A DNA stretch of 64,000 nucleotides, taken from the IMG/VR virus record IMGVR_UViG_3300036715_003906, positions 124,001 through 188,000 of that record. One strand, 5' to 3'. The DNA comes from a virus. The notes under the pieces are model-generated. The model saw only the letters and a program-made list of their open reading frames with translations, was not told the origin of the DNA and ran no database searches. The first letter of the stretch is position 1, and every line of letters begins with the position of its first letter. A program made the translations under genes and the position numbers. Of the stretch, positions 56,594-64,000 are shown in pieces.

Positions 56594-56596
56594 TTT

Positions 56597-57577
56597 TCAT
56601 CCGATCCCAGCACCTGCACGTTCGAGGTACTCCTTCGCTACGTCCCGCACCTCTGCCGCGAAGTCAAGCTGACCGAGGGTCGTGAGAATGTTCTTGCTGG
56701 GGTCGGCCGCCATGGTGGCCTGCAAGGTCGCGACGAAGGACTCGATGGCCTGCGCCCCATCGTCCGCCTTCTGCTTCTTCTCCATGTCGAAGACGTCGCC
56801 CGGGGGAGCCACGATGAGGGGCAGGGAGACCACGGCGATCCCCGACGGCGTGACCTCGAGGAGCGCCCCTCGCGGGACCCGTTCCAGGTTCTCCCGGATG
56901 AGCGCCCCCCGGGAGAGGGCCCCCTGGTTGACGAAGCTCTTGCCCCCCAGTTCCACGATCCCCTGGTCCTTGTGCCAGTGCCCGAAGCACCACACGTCCG
57001 GGCCGTCCGGGGTGACGAGGTCCGCATACCGGAAGACGGGCTCGTTGAAGAACTCCTCGACAGCCGGCGGGGGGGCCTGACCGGCGAGCTGGTGGACGAT
57101 GGCCACCAGGAAGTCGTCCCCCGGCTTCCTCTGGATGGCCTTCAGCTCCTCGACCGTGCGGAAGGGGCTGTACGGCATCCCCACCACGCGCACCCGGAGC
57201 GGGCCGTCCTCGAAGACGGTCTCCCGCAGGTGCTCGAACACGCCCGCCCCGTACAGCACCCCGAGCGGCTGGTTCGGGATGGTGTCGAGGTTGTTGTAGG
57301 CCATGTCGTGGTTGCCCTCGACGCACCAGACCGGGCAGGGGTAGGCCGCGTGCAGCCGGGCCGTCTTCTCCACCAGGTGGTGCGGGTTCCGCGTCGCCGC
57401 CTTCTGGTGGAAGTAGTCACCCCCGTCGAGGACCGCCTGGGCCTCATGCAGCCGGGCGAACTCCCCGATCTGCCGCAGGTTGTCCCAGATCTCCGCCGGG
57501 TAGTCCCCCTTCCAGCTCGCAGGGCTCTTGTCGGAAGCGTGGACGTCAGTCCGGTGGATGAGGGCGATTCGGGGCAT
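56597..57577 (-). CDS. SbcD/Mre11-like nuclease
   Basis: 326 residues from ATG 57577 (MPRIALIHRTDVHASDKSPA); the frame is open 16 codons further up. Metallophosphoesterase motifs: DVHASD, VLDGGDYFHQ, VEGNHDM, IVHQLAG and WCFGHWHKDQG. Partner of the split Rad50-like halves. Overlaps the end of the N-half gene by 32 bases. C-terminal 60 residues are helical, for Rad50 binding. Works on DNA ends in recombination. Confidence 0.85.
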   Translation of the reverse strand: MPRIALIHRTDVHASDKSPASWKGDYPAEIWDNLRQIGEFARLHEAQAVLDGGDYFHQKAATRNPHHLVEKTARLHAAYPCPVWCVEGNHDMAYNNLDTIPNQPLGVLYGAGVFEHLRETVFEDGPLRVRVVGMPYSPFRTVEELKAIQRKPGDDFLVAIVHQLAGQAPPPAVEEFFNEPVFRYADLVTPDGPDVWCFGHWHKDQGIVELGGKSFVNQGALSRGALIRENLERVPRGALLEVTPSGIAVVSLPLIVAPPGDVFDMEKKQKADDGAQAIESFVATLQATMAADPSKNILTTLGQLDFAAEVRDVAKEYLERAGAGIG

Positions 57578-58784
57578 GGGTTCCGTGGGGCCCGTGCAAA
57601 GGACGGGCGCACTTCGAACATACACCGAGCGCGTCCGCCTCCGCCTGAACCTTCACCCCCTCCGCCTCCAGCCGGACCATGTCGGCCTCCAGGGCCCGCA
57701 CTTCGGCCACCAGGCCCCCGAGCTTGGACCCGAGGTCACGGAGCCGTCTGTAGCGCCCCCAGGCCCCCTGGATGGGGGTGGCGTCGAGGGCGGGGAGACT
57801 CGCCATCCGGTCGAGCCGCTGAAAGGACGCCCGGTGCCCGAGCATCCGGGTCACCCACCCCGAGATCCGCTGGTAGCGCCCCCACGCATCCCGGAGGGGA
57901 GCCCGGTCCGGGACCTGGTTCATCTCGGCCGGCAGGAGCCTCTTGACCGCCCGGAGCGAGGCGTTCAGCCGCTGATCGAGGTGCCCGATCCGGTCGAACC
58001 GAGCCCACGCCGCCCGGAGGGGCCGGGAGTCCATGTCAGGCACCCGCTCGACGGGAAGGAGCCGACCCAGATCCCGCTCGGTCCGGGTCAGGCCGTCCGC
58101 CCACCGATCCAGCCGCTCGATCTGCCCCCGCTTGCGGGCCAGGGTCTCCCCCACCTGCCCGAGACGCTCCACCTGAGCGAGCGCCCCGTCGAGGCCCACA
58201 AAGCCCGCCTCACGGGCTTCGAGCTTGAGGACGTCACTCGCCCGCACCTTCCGGGTCGCAGCCGCTTCCCGCTTGTCCTTCTCGGCGAGACGGATCGCCA
58301 CGTTGATCCGGTCGAGGTTGGCCACGTCGGCGAGCACGTCCGCCACGACCCCCCCAGTCTGGTCGAGGAGGAAGATCGGCTTCGTCTGGGGCGCCGCCTG
58401 GAGCAGCACGGACCCCGTGCCCACCGTGACCGGGGAGAAGGCCGGGGTGAGAAAGTCCGGCGTGCCTCGGTCCGCCCGGTCGTAGATCTGCCCGTTGTAG
58501 GTATAGCGATTGATCGCGTCACCCTTCTCCCAGAGCAGGTCGAAACCCTCCCGGCGGAGGTGAACGGAAGCGAAGCACTTGCAGCTCTTCGCCGACTTCA
58601 CCCGCCGGGGGCAGGTGGGGGCATGGCGGACGAAGTTGGTCCCGCTGGCGCCGGAGAGCGCCGCCGTGATCGCCCGGACCACCGCGCTCTTGCCGATGTT
58701 CGAGCGACCCACGAGGGCCGTGTAGCCGTCGAGCCGCAACCGGATGTGTTTGATGCTCTGGAAGTTGCGGATCTCGACGTCCAT
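57546..58784 (-). CDS. N-terminal half of a split Rad50/SbcC-like ATPase, ending at the zinc hook
   Basis: 412 residues. MDVEIRNFQSIKHIRLRLDG, Walker A LVGRSNIGKSAVVRAI, then a Cys-rich insert (APTCPRRVKSAKSCKCF), a Q-loop region (VLLQAAPQTKPIFLLDQTGG), 200 residues of regularly spaced coil with a recurring R(I/A/G)WGRYQR pattern, and VCSKCARPLHG (C389, C392), the CxxC zinc hook. It ends 20 residues after the hook, so the gene break falls exactly at the coil apex. The C-half is at 53510-54181. Confidence 0.85.
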   Translation of the reverse strand: MDVEIRNFQSIKHIRLRLDGYTALVGRSNIGKSAVVRAITAALSGASGTNFVRHAPTCPRRVKSAKSCKCFASVHLRREGFDLLWEKGDAINRYTYNGQIYDRADRGTPDFLTPAFSPVTVGTGSVLLQAAPQTKPIFLLDQTGGVVADVLADVANLDRINVAIRLAEKDKREAAATRKVRASDVLKLEAREAGFVGLDGALAQVERLGQVGETLARKRGQIERLDRWADGLTRTERDLGRLLPVERVPDMDSRPLRAAWARFDRIGHLDQRLNASLRAVKRLLPAEMNQVPDRAPLRDAWGRYQRISGWVTRMLGHRASFQRLDRMASLPALDATPIQGAWGRYRRLRDLGSKLGGLVAEVRALEADMVRLEAEGVKVQAEADALGVCSKCARPLHGPHGTHAPNRPHPPD

Positions 58785-58787
58785 GAC

Positions 58788-60053
58788 TCAGTCTCCTTCG
58801 GGGCTCTCGCTACCCAGGTCCGTTTCGTCGAGGACCTCTTCCGCCACCTCGATCAGCTCCTGCTCTTCGACACCGGTGTCGGCCATGTCGTCGAGGGGGA
58901 CGGGCATGGCACCCGACAGGATAGCCTTTTGGACCTCCCCGATCAGGTTCGCGTAAACCTGGGGGTTCTGGATCATGTAGGCCCGGAACTTGTCGCGGCC
59001 GATGATCTTGACCTGGTCGAACTCGTAGCTGGACCCGCCGCGCTTGACGATCTTGTTGGCCACAGCGGCCTCAATCACAGAGAAGATGTCGTCGACCCCC
59101 GTGCCGTAGCGGATAAAGATCTCGCCCTCCTGCCCGGCCTTCCCATCGAGCTTGTCCTTGATCACCTTGACCTTGGTCACGATACCGAAGGGGGTATCGC
59201 GCTTCTTGTTGGTGATCGGGTCGAGGCGCGAGTCCTTCTCCGTCTTGACCCGCTGGATGTGGAGCCGGACGGAGCAGTAGAACTTGAGGGCCTTGCCACC
59301 GGTGGAGCTGGCGGCCGGCGGGGCATAGGAGGGGCCGGTCGAGATGGTGGCCCGCTCCTGGTTCAAGAGGATGAGCGCCGTCCCGGGGGCATCCTCGTCG
59401 CGCTCCTCGCCTCTCTTCGGGTACATCGCGAGCCAGTTGGCCACCTTGGGTAGCGTCTGGGCCAGCTTGCTCGCGACGACACCGACCTTGATCGCGTCGT
59501 CGATCGACTTGGCCATCTCGGCCGCGGGGACCATGGCCGCGACGGAGTCGACGACCACGACGTCCACCCCGGCGCAGATCATGACGAAGACCATCTTGAA
59601 CCCCTGCTCCAGCGTGTCGGGGGCGAAGATGTCGAAGGTCTCGTCGAACTTGACGCCGATGGCCTTGGCGTACCGGTAGTCGAGGGCGTGCTCGAAATCG
59701 AGGAAGGCCGCCGACCCGCCCGCGTTCTGGACGGTCTTGACCGCCTCCAGGGCGAGGGTCGTCTTGCCGCTCGCCTCCGGCCCGTAGATCTCCGTGATCC
59801 GGCGACGGGGGTAGCCCGGGCACACGGGCCTTCCGTCCGGACCAATCGTGCCCCCGACCAGGTTGTTGACGATGATGCTGCCCGACCCGATGAACGGGTG
59901 CTGCCCCGTCCCGACTTGGACAGGCTTCTGCCCATCGCACGCCTTGGCGATGCTGCTCCGGGCCAGAGCCAGCTTCTTGGCCGACTCGGCTTTCACCTTG
60001 GCGTAGGCCGTGGCCGCCGTATCCTTGCTGTCCTTGCTCTTCTTCGTCGCCAT
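58788..60053 (-). CDS. recA: RecA/UvsX-like recombinase
   Basis: 421 residues. Walker A GPEASGKTT (91-99), AAFLDFEHALD (catalytic Glu region), VVVVDSVAAMVPAAEM (Walker B), and ILLNQERATISTGPSYAPPA with STGGKALKFYCSVRLHIQRV (loop L2 and following strand). An acidic C-terminus (VEEQELIEVAEEVLDETDLG) resembles the regulatory tail of RecA. Catalyses strand exchange; neighbours RuvC, SSB-like and Rad50/Mre11-like genes form a full recombination set. Confidence 0.9.
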   Translation of the reverse strand: MATKKSKDSKDTAATAYAKVKAESAKKLALARSSIAKACDGQKPVQVGTGQHPFIGSGSIIVNNLVGGTIGPDGRPVCPGYPRRRITEIYGPEASGKTTLALEAVKTVQNAGGSAAFLDFEHALDYRYAKAIGVKFDETFDIFAPDTLEQGFKMVFVMICAGVDVVVVDSVAAMVPAAEMAKSIDDAIKVGVVASKLAQTLPKVANWLAMYPKRGEERDEDAPGTALILLNQERATISTGPSYAPPAASSTGGKALKFYCSVRLHIQRVKTEKDSRLDPITNKKRDTPFGIVTKVKVIKDKLDGKAGQEGEIFIRYGTGVDDIFSVIEAAVANKIVKRGGSSYEFDQVKIIGRDKFRAYMIQNPQVYANLIGEVQKAILSGAMPVPLDDMADTGVEEQELIEVAEEVLDETDLGSESPEGD

Positions 60054-60071
60054 TCGTTGGGTACTCTCTGC

Positions 60072-60716
60072 TCAGGGAAGTTGTGAAAATCGAAAAAACC
60101 GCTGGTTTTCCTTGTACACCGCGCCCTGCATGACCGTCTGACCCGCCTTCGCCCCCCGCTGAAAGGTGTGGACCTTCACGAAGGCTTGCGTCTCGGCCGG
60201 GGTCAGCTCCCGCTCCGTGATCACCCCGGCCAAAAACTCCCAGAACCGGGCCGCCGAGCGGGCGACAAGGTAGGCGTCCGCCTCGTTGTGGTTCAGGCGC
60301 CCCGTGAGCCCCGTGTCGAAGCGCACGGTCTCCACCATGTCGCTCTTGTGCATCGGACCAGGGCGGGCCTTCGGGTCCCCCTTGGCGAGCATCTTGACCG
60401 ACGTCGGGTCAAAGAAGACAACGTCCTTGCGGTGACGCCGGATAGCCTCGTTCACGTACAGGAAGAGGCCGTAGAGGCCCTCACTCCAGAGGGCCCCGAA
60501 CGGTGGGCTTTCCACCCCCACCGCTTCCACCTCGGGGTGCGCGGCGATGATCTGGGATACGCTCTCCCGAAGGAAGACGTACCGGTCAATGAAGATCTCG
60601 CTCGCCCTGGTAACGAAAATCCCCCGGGCCACGATCCGCGCTACCCCCTCGGCCTGGCTGTTGTGAATGCACCAACCGAACCCAGTGAGAGACGGATCGA
60701 GCCCGAGGGTAATCAT
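60072..60716 (-). CDS. ruvC: RuvC-like Holliday-junction resolvase
   Basis: 214 residues. MITLGLDPSLTGFGWCIHNS (Asp7), VEAVGVESPPFGALW (Glu69) and GRLNHNEADAYLVARSA (acidic pair near 145-147) give the RuvC RNase-H-like catalytic motifs. Longer than cellular RuvC (about 170) by a C-terminal tail. Resolves branched recombination intermediates before packaging. Confidence 0.8.
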   Translation of the reverse strand: MITLGLDPSLTGFGWCIHNSQAEGVARIVARGIFVTRASEIFIDRYVFLRESVSQIIAAHPEVEAVGVESPPFGALWSEGLYGLFLYVNEAIRRHRKDVVFFDPTSVKMLAKGDPKARPGPMHKSDMVETVRFDTGLTGRLNHNEADAYLVARSAARFWEFLAGVITERELTPAETQAFVKVHTFQRGAKAGQTVMQGAVYKENQRFFRFSQLP

Positions 60717-60739
60717 ACCTCCCCCGGGACACCGAAACC

Positions 60740-61639
60740 TTACACGCGGTCGAGCATGTCGTTGAAGTCGGGGACCGCGCCGCGGGCCATCGAGACGTCA
60801 GACACCCCGCTCGGACCGTCGAGGCCGAGCTTCTCCCGGAGCTGCGCCGTGGACATCTCCTTGAACGGCAGGAGCTTGTCCCACATGGGCAGGGCCGCCT
60901 CCAGCACCTGCCGGCGGAACTTCTCGTTCCGCTGCCAGATGGCCTGGCCGACGAAGGAGACGCCGACTTGCTGGTACTGCGGCTCCTTGCACTCGATCTT
61001 GATGTCCTGGGTCGAGAGGCTCAGATTGTTCTCCCGGAGGCCGGCGTTGGACTTCCAGATGTCCTCGAAGGTCCGCTTCGAGAAGCGCCAGGGGACCAGC
61101 CGCCAGTCGGTCAGGATGCGGTTCTTCTCGCTCTCGCCGATCTCGCCCTTGGCGTTCGTCGGGTAGATGAGGAGGAGCGTCGAGAAGCCCTGCTTCGGCT
61201 CCTCCAGGGACTTCCACACCTTGTCCGCCTCGACGCCCTCCTTGGTCCGACCCGAGGCGTCGAGCTTGCTCGTGATGTACCCGAGGGGCGCCTGGTAGTG
61301 GTACATGAACTGCTTGAACTTGCAGTCCGCGATGTCGATCATGTCCACGTTGTCGAGCTGACCGACCGTCTTGTTGAGCTGCGCCGCCCGGGCCTCGATG
61401 GCCTTGCGGCCGATCATCTTGAGCTGCTCGGGAGCGAGCACCTCGCCGGCCTTCTTGGCCGCCGCCCGGACACGGATGACCGCGTTCAGGTCGTAGCGGC
61501 TGAAGTACACGAAGGACGCCCGCACGACCTGGCCCTTCGTGAACTTGAGCCACTCGTCGTGCTTGCGGGTGAACTTCTCGCTCCCCTCGTCCAGCGCGAC
61601 ATCGTTCTCGTTCTCTTGGCCGTAATCGATCTCTTCCAT
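60740..61639 (-). CDS. Probable ssDNA-binding protein
   Basis: 299 residues: FTRKHDEWLKFTKGQVVRAS, FSRYDLNAVIRVRAAAKKAG, QFMYHYQAPLGYITSKLDAS, LLLIYPTNAKGEIGESEKNR. The size equals T4 gp32 (301), it sits next to recA/uvsX, and has an acidic C-terminal DFNDMLDRV. No zinc site as in gp32 is seen. The name is an inference from context. Confidence 0.55.
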   Translation of the reverse strand: MEEIDYGQENENDVALDEGSEKFTRKHDEWLKFTKGQVVRASFVYFSRYDLNAVIRVRAAAKKAGEVLAPEQLKMIGRKAIEARAAQLNKTVGQLDNVDMIDIADCKFKQFMYHYQAPLGYITSKLDASGRTKEGVEADKVWKSLEEPKQGFSTLLLIYPTNAKGEIGESEKNRILTDWRLVPWRFSKRTFEDIWKSNAGLRENNLSLSTQDIKIECKEPQYQQVGVSFVGQAIWQRNEKFRRQVLEAALPMWDKLLPFKEMSTAQLREKLGLDGPSGVSDVSMARGAVPDFNDMLDRV

Positions 61640-61769
61640 GGTGTCTTTCCTTGCAGGATGCCCCGCCCCTCAAAAGCACAGTCAGTGCGGGAGGAACGGA
61701 GGGCACAGACCCCTCTGAAACGGTCATGGGCGGGATTGCCCTGAGCCGTCATCGTGGGGTCGATGACGT

Positions 61770-61799
61770 ACTATACACCGGGTCAGTGCCCGTTCACAG
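61770..61799 (-). promoter_or_regulatory. Sigma70-like promoter candidate upstream of the SSB/recA operon
   Basis: The 154-base gap 61640-61793 is the largest in the replication block. The minus strand has TATAGT at 61775-61770 with CTGTGA 18 bases upstream; the -35 is poor. Suits a host-polymerase (early/middle) promoter for the recombination operon. Confidence 0.4.
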
Positions 61800-62522
61800 G
61801 TCGTCAAAGATGTCGTTGAAATCTTCGGGGATCTCGAGGAACTTCTCGATCGCGGCGGTTCCGGGGTCCGGTCCGGACGGCGTCTCAGGGGTCTCGGGCT
61901 CCTCGGGGGCCGAGGGGCTCTCCGTGTCGACCAGGGGGCTCTCGGCCGCCTGCTTGGCGCGCTCCTCGGCCATCCAGGAGTCGAGCTGAGCAACGTCCAC
62001 GCCGGCATCCGCGCCCCCCTCGGTCGCCATGGTCCGCTCGTCCCCGTACATGGCTCCGGTGCGGATCTCGGCGTCGATGATGGACCGTTGGAGCTTGATC
62101 TCGCCCATGGTCGCCGTGAGCTGCTTGTGCTGGTGCCGGACGATCTTGTCGACGTACTTGAGGTCCTGGGCCTCTGTCTTGAGACTCTCGACGGTCTGCC
62201 GCCGGGCCGCCAGCATCACGGACACGGTCGACTTGCGGTCCTCGATGTTCGGGAGCCTCCGTACCCGCTCATCGTTCGCGAGCAAGTTGTCGGACTCCAC
62301 CTGGTAGGCGACCTCGGCCAGCCGCAAGGCGGACGCGACCCGGTGGTCCTCCCGGTGGATCTCCCGCATGACCCGGTCGAGGTCGTTCAGGTAGTTGCGG
62401 CAGGTCGCGATGAGGGTCTGGAGGTAGGTCGTCCCCCGGCTACGGGGGTCGGGGTCTAGCTGGATGACCTTCCTCTCCAGCAGGTCGTAGATCTCGGCGA
62501 TCCGTTCGGTGGTCAGGGGCAT
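61794..62522 (-). CDS. Coiled-coil replication-region protein with DFNDIFDDL tail
   Basis: 242 residues. MPLTTERIAEIYDLLERKVI, then long helices (LNDLDRVMREIHREDHRVAS, HQHKQLTATMGEIKLQRSII), a Pro/Glu/Ser-rich linker and the end EDFNDIFDDL. The tail resembles that of the SSB-like neighbour (DFNDMLDRV). Family not recognised; perhaps a replication or recombination mediator. Confidence 0.6.
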   Translation of the reverse strand: MPLTTERIAEIYDLLERKVIQLDPDPRSRGTTYLQTLIATCRNYLNDLDRVMREIHREDHRVASALRLAEVAYQVESDNLLANDERVRRLPNIEDRKSTVSVMLAARRQTVESLKTEAQDLKYVDKIVRHQHKQLTATMGEIKLQRSIIDAEIRTGAMYGDERTMATEGGADAGVDVAQLDSWMAEERAKQAAESPLVDTESPSAPEEPETPETPSGPDPGTAAIEKFLEIPEDFNDIFDDL

Positions 62523-62553
62523 GGAAGCCTCGGCGATGGGGGAAAAGACAGCG

Positions 62554-64000
62554 TCATACCGGGTCGACTACACCGGCGAGGGCCCGCGTGAGGGCCCAGC
62601 AGAAGCCCGTGTACCGGTAGAACACCCGGTCGTTTTCCACGGCTTTCTGCAAGGCCCCAGGCTCCCCGAGGACCCAGACCTTGTGACGGGCACGCGTGAT
62701 GGCCGTGTAGAGCAGGTTGCGCTGGAGCATCCGGCCGTGGGCCCGGACCACGGGGAAGATCACGGTGTCGAACTCCGACCCCTGGCTCTTGTGGACCGTG
62801 ATGGCATAGGCCAGCCGGAGCTTCTCCGGAGCCTCGTCCCGGGGGATGTCGACGACCGTGTCCATGCCCCCCTTGGCCCCGTGGATGCGAACCTTGAGGT
62901 TCTTGGCGGTGACGTCCACGAGCTTGCCCATGTCCCCGTTGTAGAGCGACAGCTCGTAGTCGTTCTTGATCACCATGATCCGGTCCCCGACCCTCATGTG
63001 CAGGCCCCCCGCCTTCCACGAGGGCTGGTTGCGGTCCGGGTTGAGCGCCTCCCGGAGCCGCTCGTTCAGGTTCGTCACGCCCGTCGTGCCGTCGTACTTC
63101 GGGGAGAGCACCTGGAAGTTGGCGTCCCGCGCCTTGAGCCGAAGGGCCATCTCCACGATGAGATCCGCGATCACGTCCTCACGGGCCGGGACGAACTGGA
63201 AGTCGGACGCCGCCGGCTGGTTCAGGTCGAGGAGCGCCCCCCGGTGAATCTGGTGGGAAGCCCGCACGATGGCGCTGCTCTCGGCCTGCCGGAAGATCTG
63301 CGTCAGACGAACGTGAGGGATGCCCTCGCAGTCCATCAGCTCCCGGAGGACGTTCCCCGGGCCCACGCTAGGGAGCTGGGCGTCGTCCCCGACGAGGACG
63401 AGGAAAGCCCCCGGCGTCAGGGCGTCGAGGAGCCGGTGGAAAAGCTCCATGTCGACCATCGACATCTCGTCCACGATGACCGCCCGGGCCGAGAACTTGT
63501 TGTGGGCGTCGTAAACCCAGGCCGACCCGTCATAGCCGAGGGTCCGATGAATCGTGGCCGCCGCGTGCCCCGTGAGACCCGCCAGACGCTTCGCAGCGAT
63601 GCCCGTCGGGGCCATGAGGCTCACCGGCACCCCGAGGCGCTTGAAGAGGGCACAGAGCGCCCGCACGAGGGTCGTCTTGCCCGTCCCCGGGAGACCCGTG
63701 AGGACCAGGACCCGTCCCTCGATGAGCTTCCGCACCCCGTCCTGCTGGGCCTCGGAAAGCTGGAGCCGGTTCTGCTGCTGGTACGATTCGAGGAACTCCT
63801 CGACGGACACGTCCGCCACGACCTTCTCGGCCTGAATGAACAGCGCCAGGATCCTGGCGCTGTCCCGCTCGAAACGCCAGTACCGGGGCAGGTAGATACC
63901 CGAGACCGGGTCGTGCTTCACGACCCCCGACGCCGTCATCTTGTCGAGCACCTGCTGGACGTCCTCGGCCAGGGTCTCGCCGAAGGGGTCGATCGTCTCC
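62554..64000 (-). CDS. RecD2-like helicase, 5' end outside window
   Basis: Open from the window edge (frame reads ETIDPFGETLAEDVQQVLDK upstream of a possible GTG at 63951), 481 codons seen. Superfamily 1B helicase motifs: VLTGLPGTGKTTLVRAL (I), LMAPTGIAAKRL (Ia), AVIVDEMSMVDM (II), LVLVGDDAQLPSVGPG (III), FRQAESS (IV), AYAITVHKSQGSEFDTVIFP (V), LLYTAITRARHKV (VI). RecD2/TraA type 5'-3' helicase. The N-terminal domain is truncated by the window. Confidence 0.85.
   Translation of the reverse strand, partial: ETIDPFGETLAEDVQQVLDKMTASGVVKHDPVSGIYLPRYWRFERDSARILALFIQAEKVVADVSVEEFLESYQQQNRLQLSEAQQDGVRKLIEGRVLVLTGLPGTGKTTLVRALCALFKRLGVPVSLMAPTGIAAKRLAGLTGHAAATIHRTLGYDGSAWVYDAHNKFSARAVIVDEMSMVDMELFHRLLDALTPGAFLVLVGDDAQLPSVGPGNVLRELMDCEGIPHVRLTQIFRQAESSAIVRASHQIHRGALLDLNQPAASDFQFVPAREDVIADLIVEMALRLKARDANFQVLSPKYDGTTGVTNLNERLREALNPDRNQPSWKAGGLHMRVGDRIMVIKNDYELSLYNGDMGKLVDVTAKNLKVRIHGAKGGMDTVVDIPRDEAPEKLRLAYAITVHKSQGSEFDTVIFPVVRAHGRMLQRNLLYTAITRARHKVWVLGEPGALQKAVENDRVFYRYTGFCWALTRALAGVVDPV

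Noticed and set aside
61640-61793. A small gene in the 154-base gap before the SSB-like gene.
   Set aside because: The open frames are short and not protein-like; a promoter-like sequence fits better.
1-64000. tRNA genes, rRNA, IS elements, attachment sites, riboswitches.
   Set aside because: Scanned by eye on both strands; no cloverleaf with a GTTCRANYC-type arm, no transposase motifs, no integrase or att-like repeat found. A computed search could still reveal a tRNA.

Overview
The window reads as a contiguous piece of a large tailed-bacteriophage genome (or prophage) from a GC-rich host; by eye GC is in the mid-60s percent. I recognise no host chromosomal genes, rRNA or tRNA. Nearly every gene is on the minus strand, so transcription runs from high to low coordinates. 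Genes are packed with 1-4 nt ATGA/TGATG overlaps, which suggests translational coupling. One gene (23559-24041) is on the plus strand.

In transcription order, 64000-48130 is a replication/recombination block: RecD2-like helicase (cut by the window edge), a coiled protein, a possible ssDNA-binding protein, RuvC-like resolvase, RecA/UvsX recombinase, a Rad50/SbcC-type ATPase split into two genes, SbcD/Mre11 nuclease, an Fe-S PD-(D/E)XK nuclease, a beta-clamp-like protein, a primase-like Toprim protein, a phage metallopeptidase relative, a DnaX clamp loader and a NusG-FEN fusion. A sigma-like factor (47431-48123) comes next. The rest, 47427-1, is virion morphogenesis: terminase subunits, portal, prohead protease, scaffold-like Gln-rich protein, major capsid protein, a probable decoration protein, many neck/tail/appendage proteins, and several less usual genes (patatin-like phospholipase, SWIM zinc finger, FmdB-type zinc ribbon, Dps-like protein, start of an actin-like ATPase).

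Most striking is 5102-7664. One virion protein is encoded in three consecutive pieces, and the two breaks carry two different split inteins (very short IntN of 32 and 38 residues, IntC of 128 and 132 residues). Remnants of homing endonuclease genes lie in both gaps. Predicted trans-splicing would rebuild a 299-residue protein. Two further cis-inteins with LAGLIDADG-type cores interrupt the portal and the prohead protease, the latter directly after the likely catalytic Ser-Met-Gly.

Other unusual points: a NusG-type NGN+KOW domain fused to a flap endonuclease that ends in a beta-clamp-binding QLPLF; a recurring TTTAYTTATGCC / CTTRTNCCC element at gene junctions that may be a phage late promoter; and several junctions where the upstream gene has no ordinary stop but has an in-frame TTA, a codon I could not find in frame inside well-supported genes.

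All identifications come from reading motifs and gene order; no database search was run.
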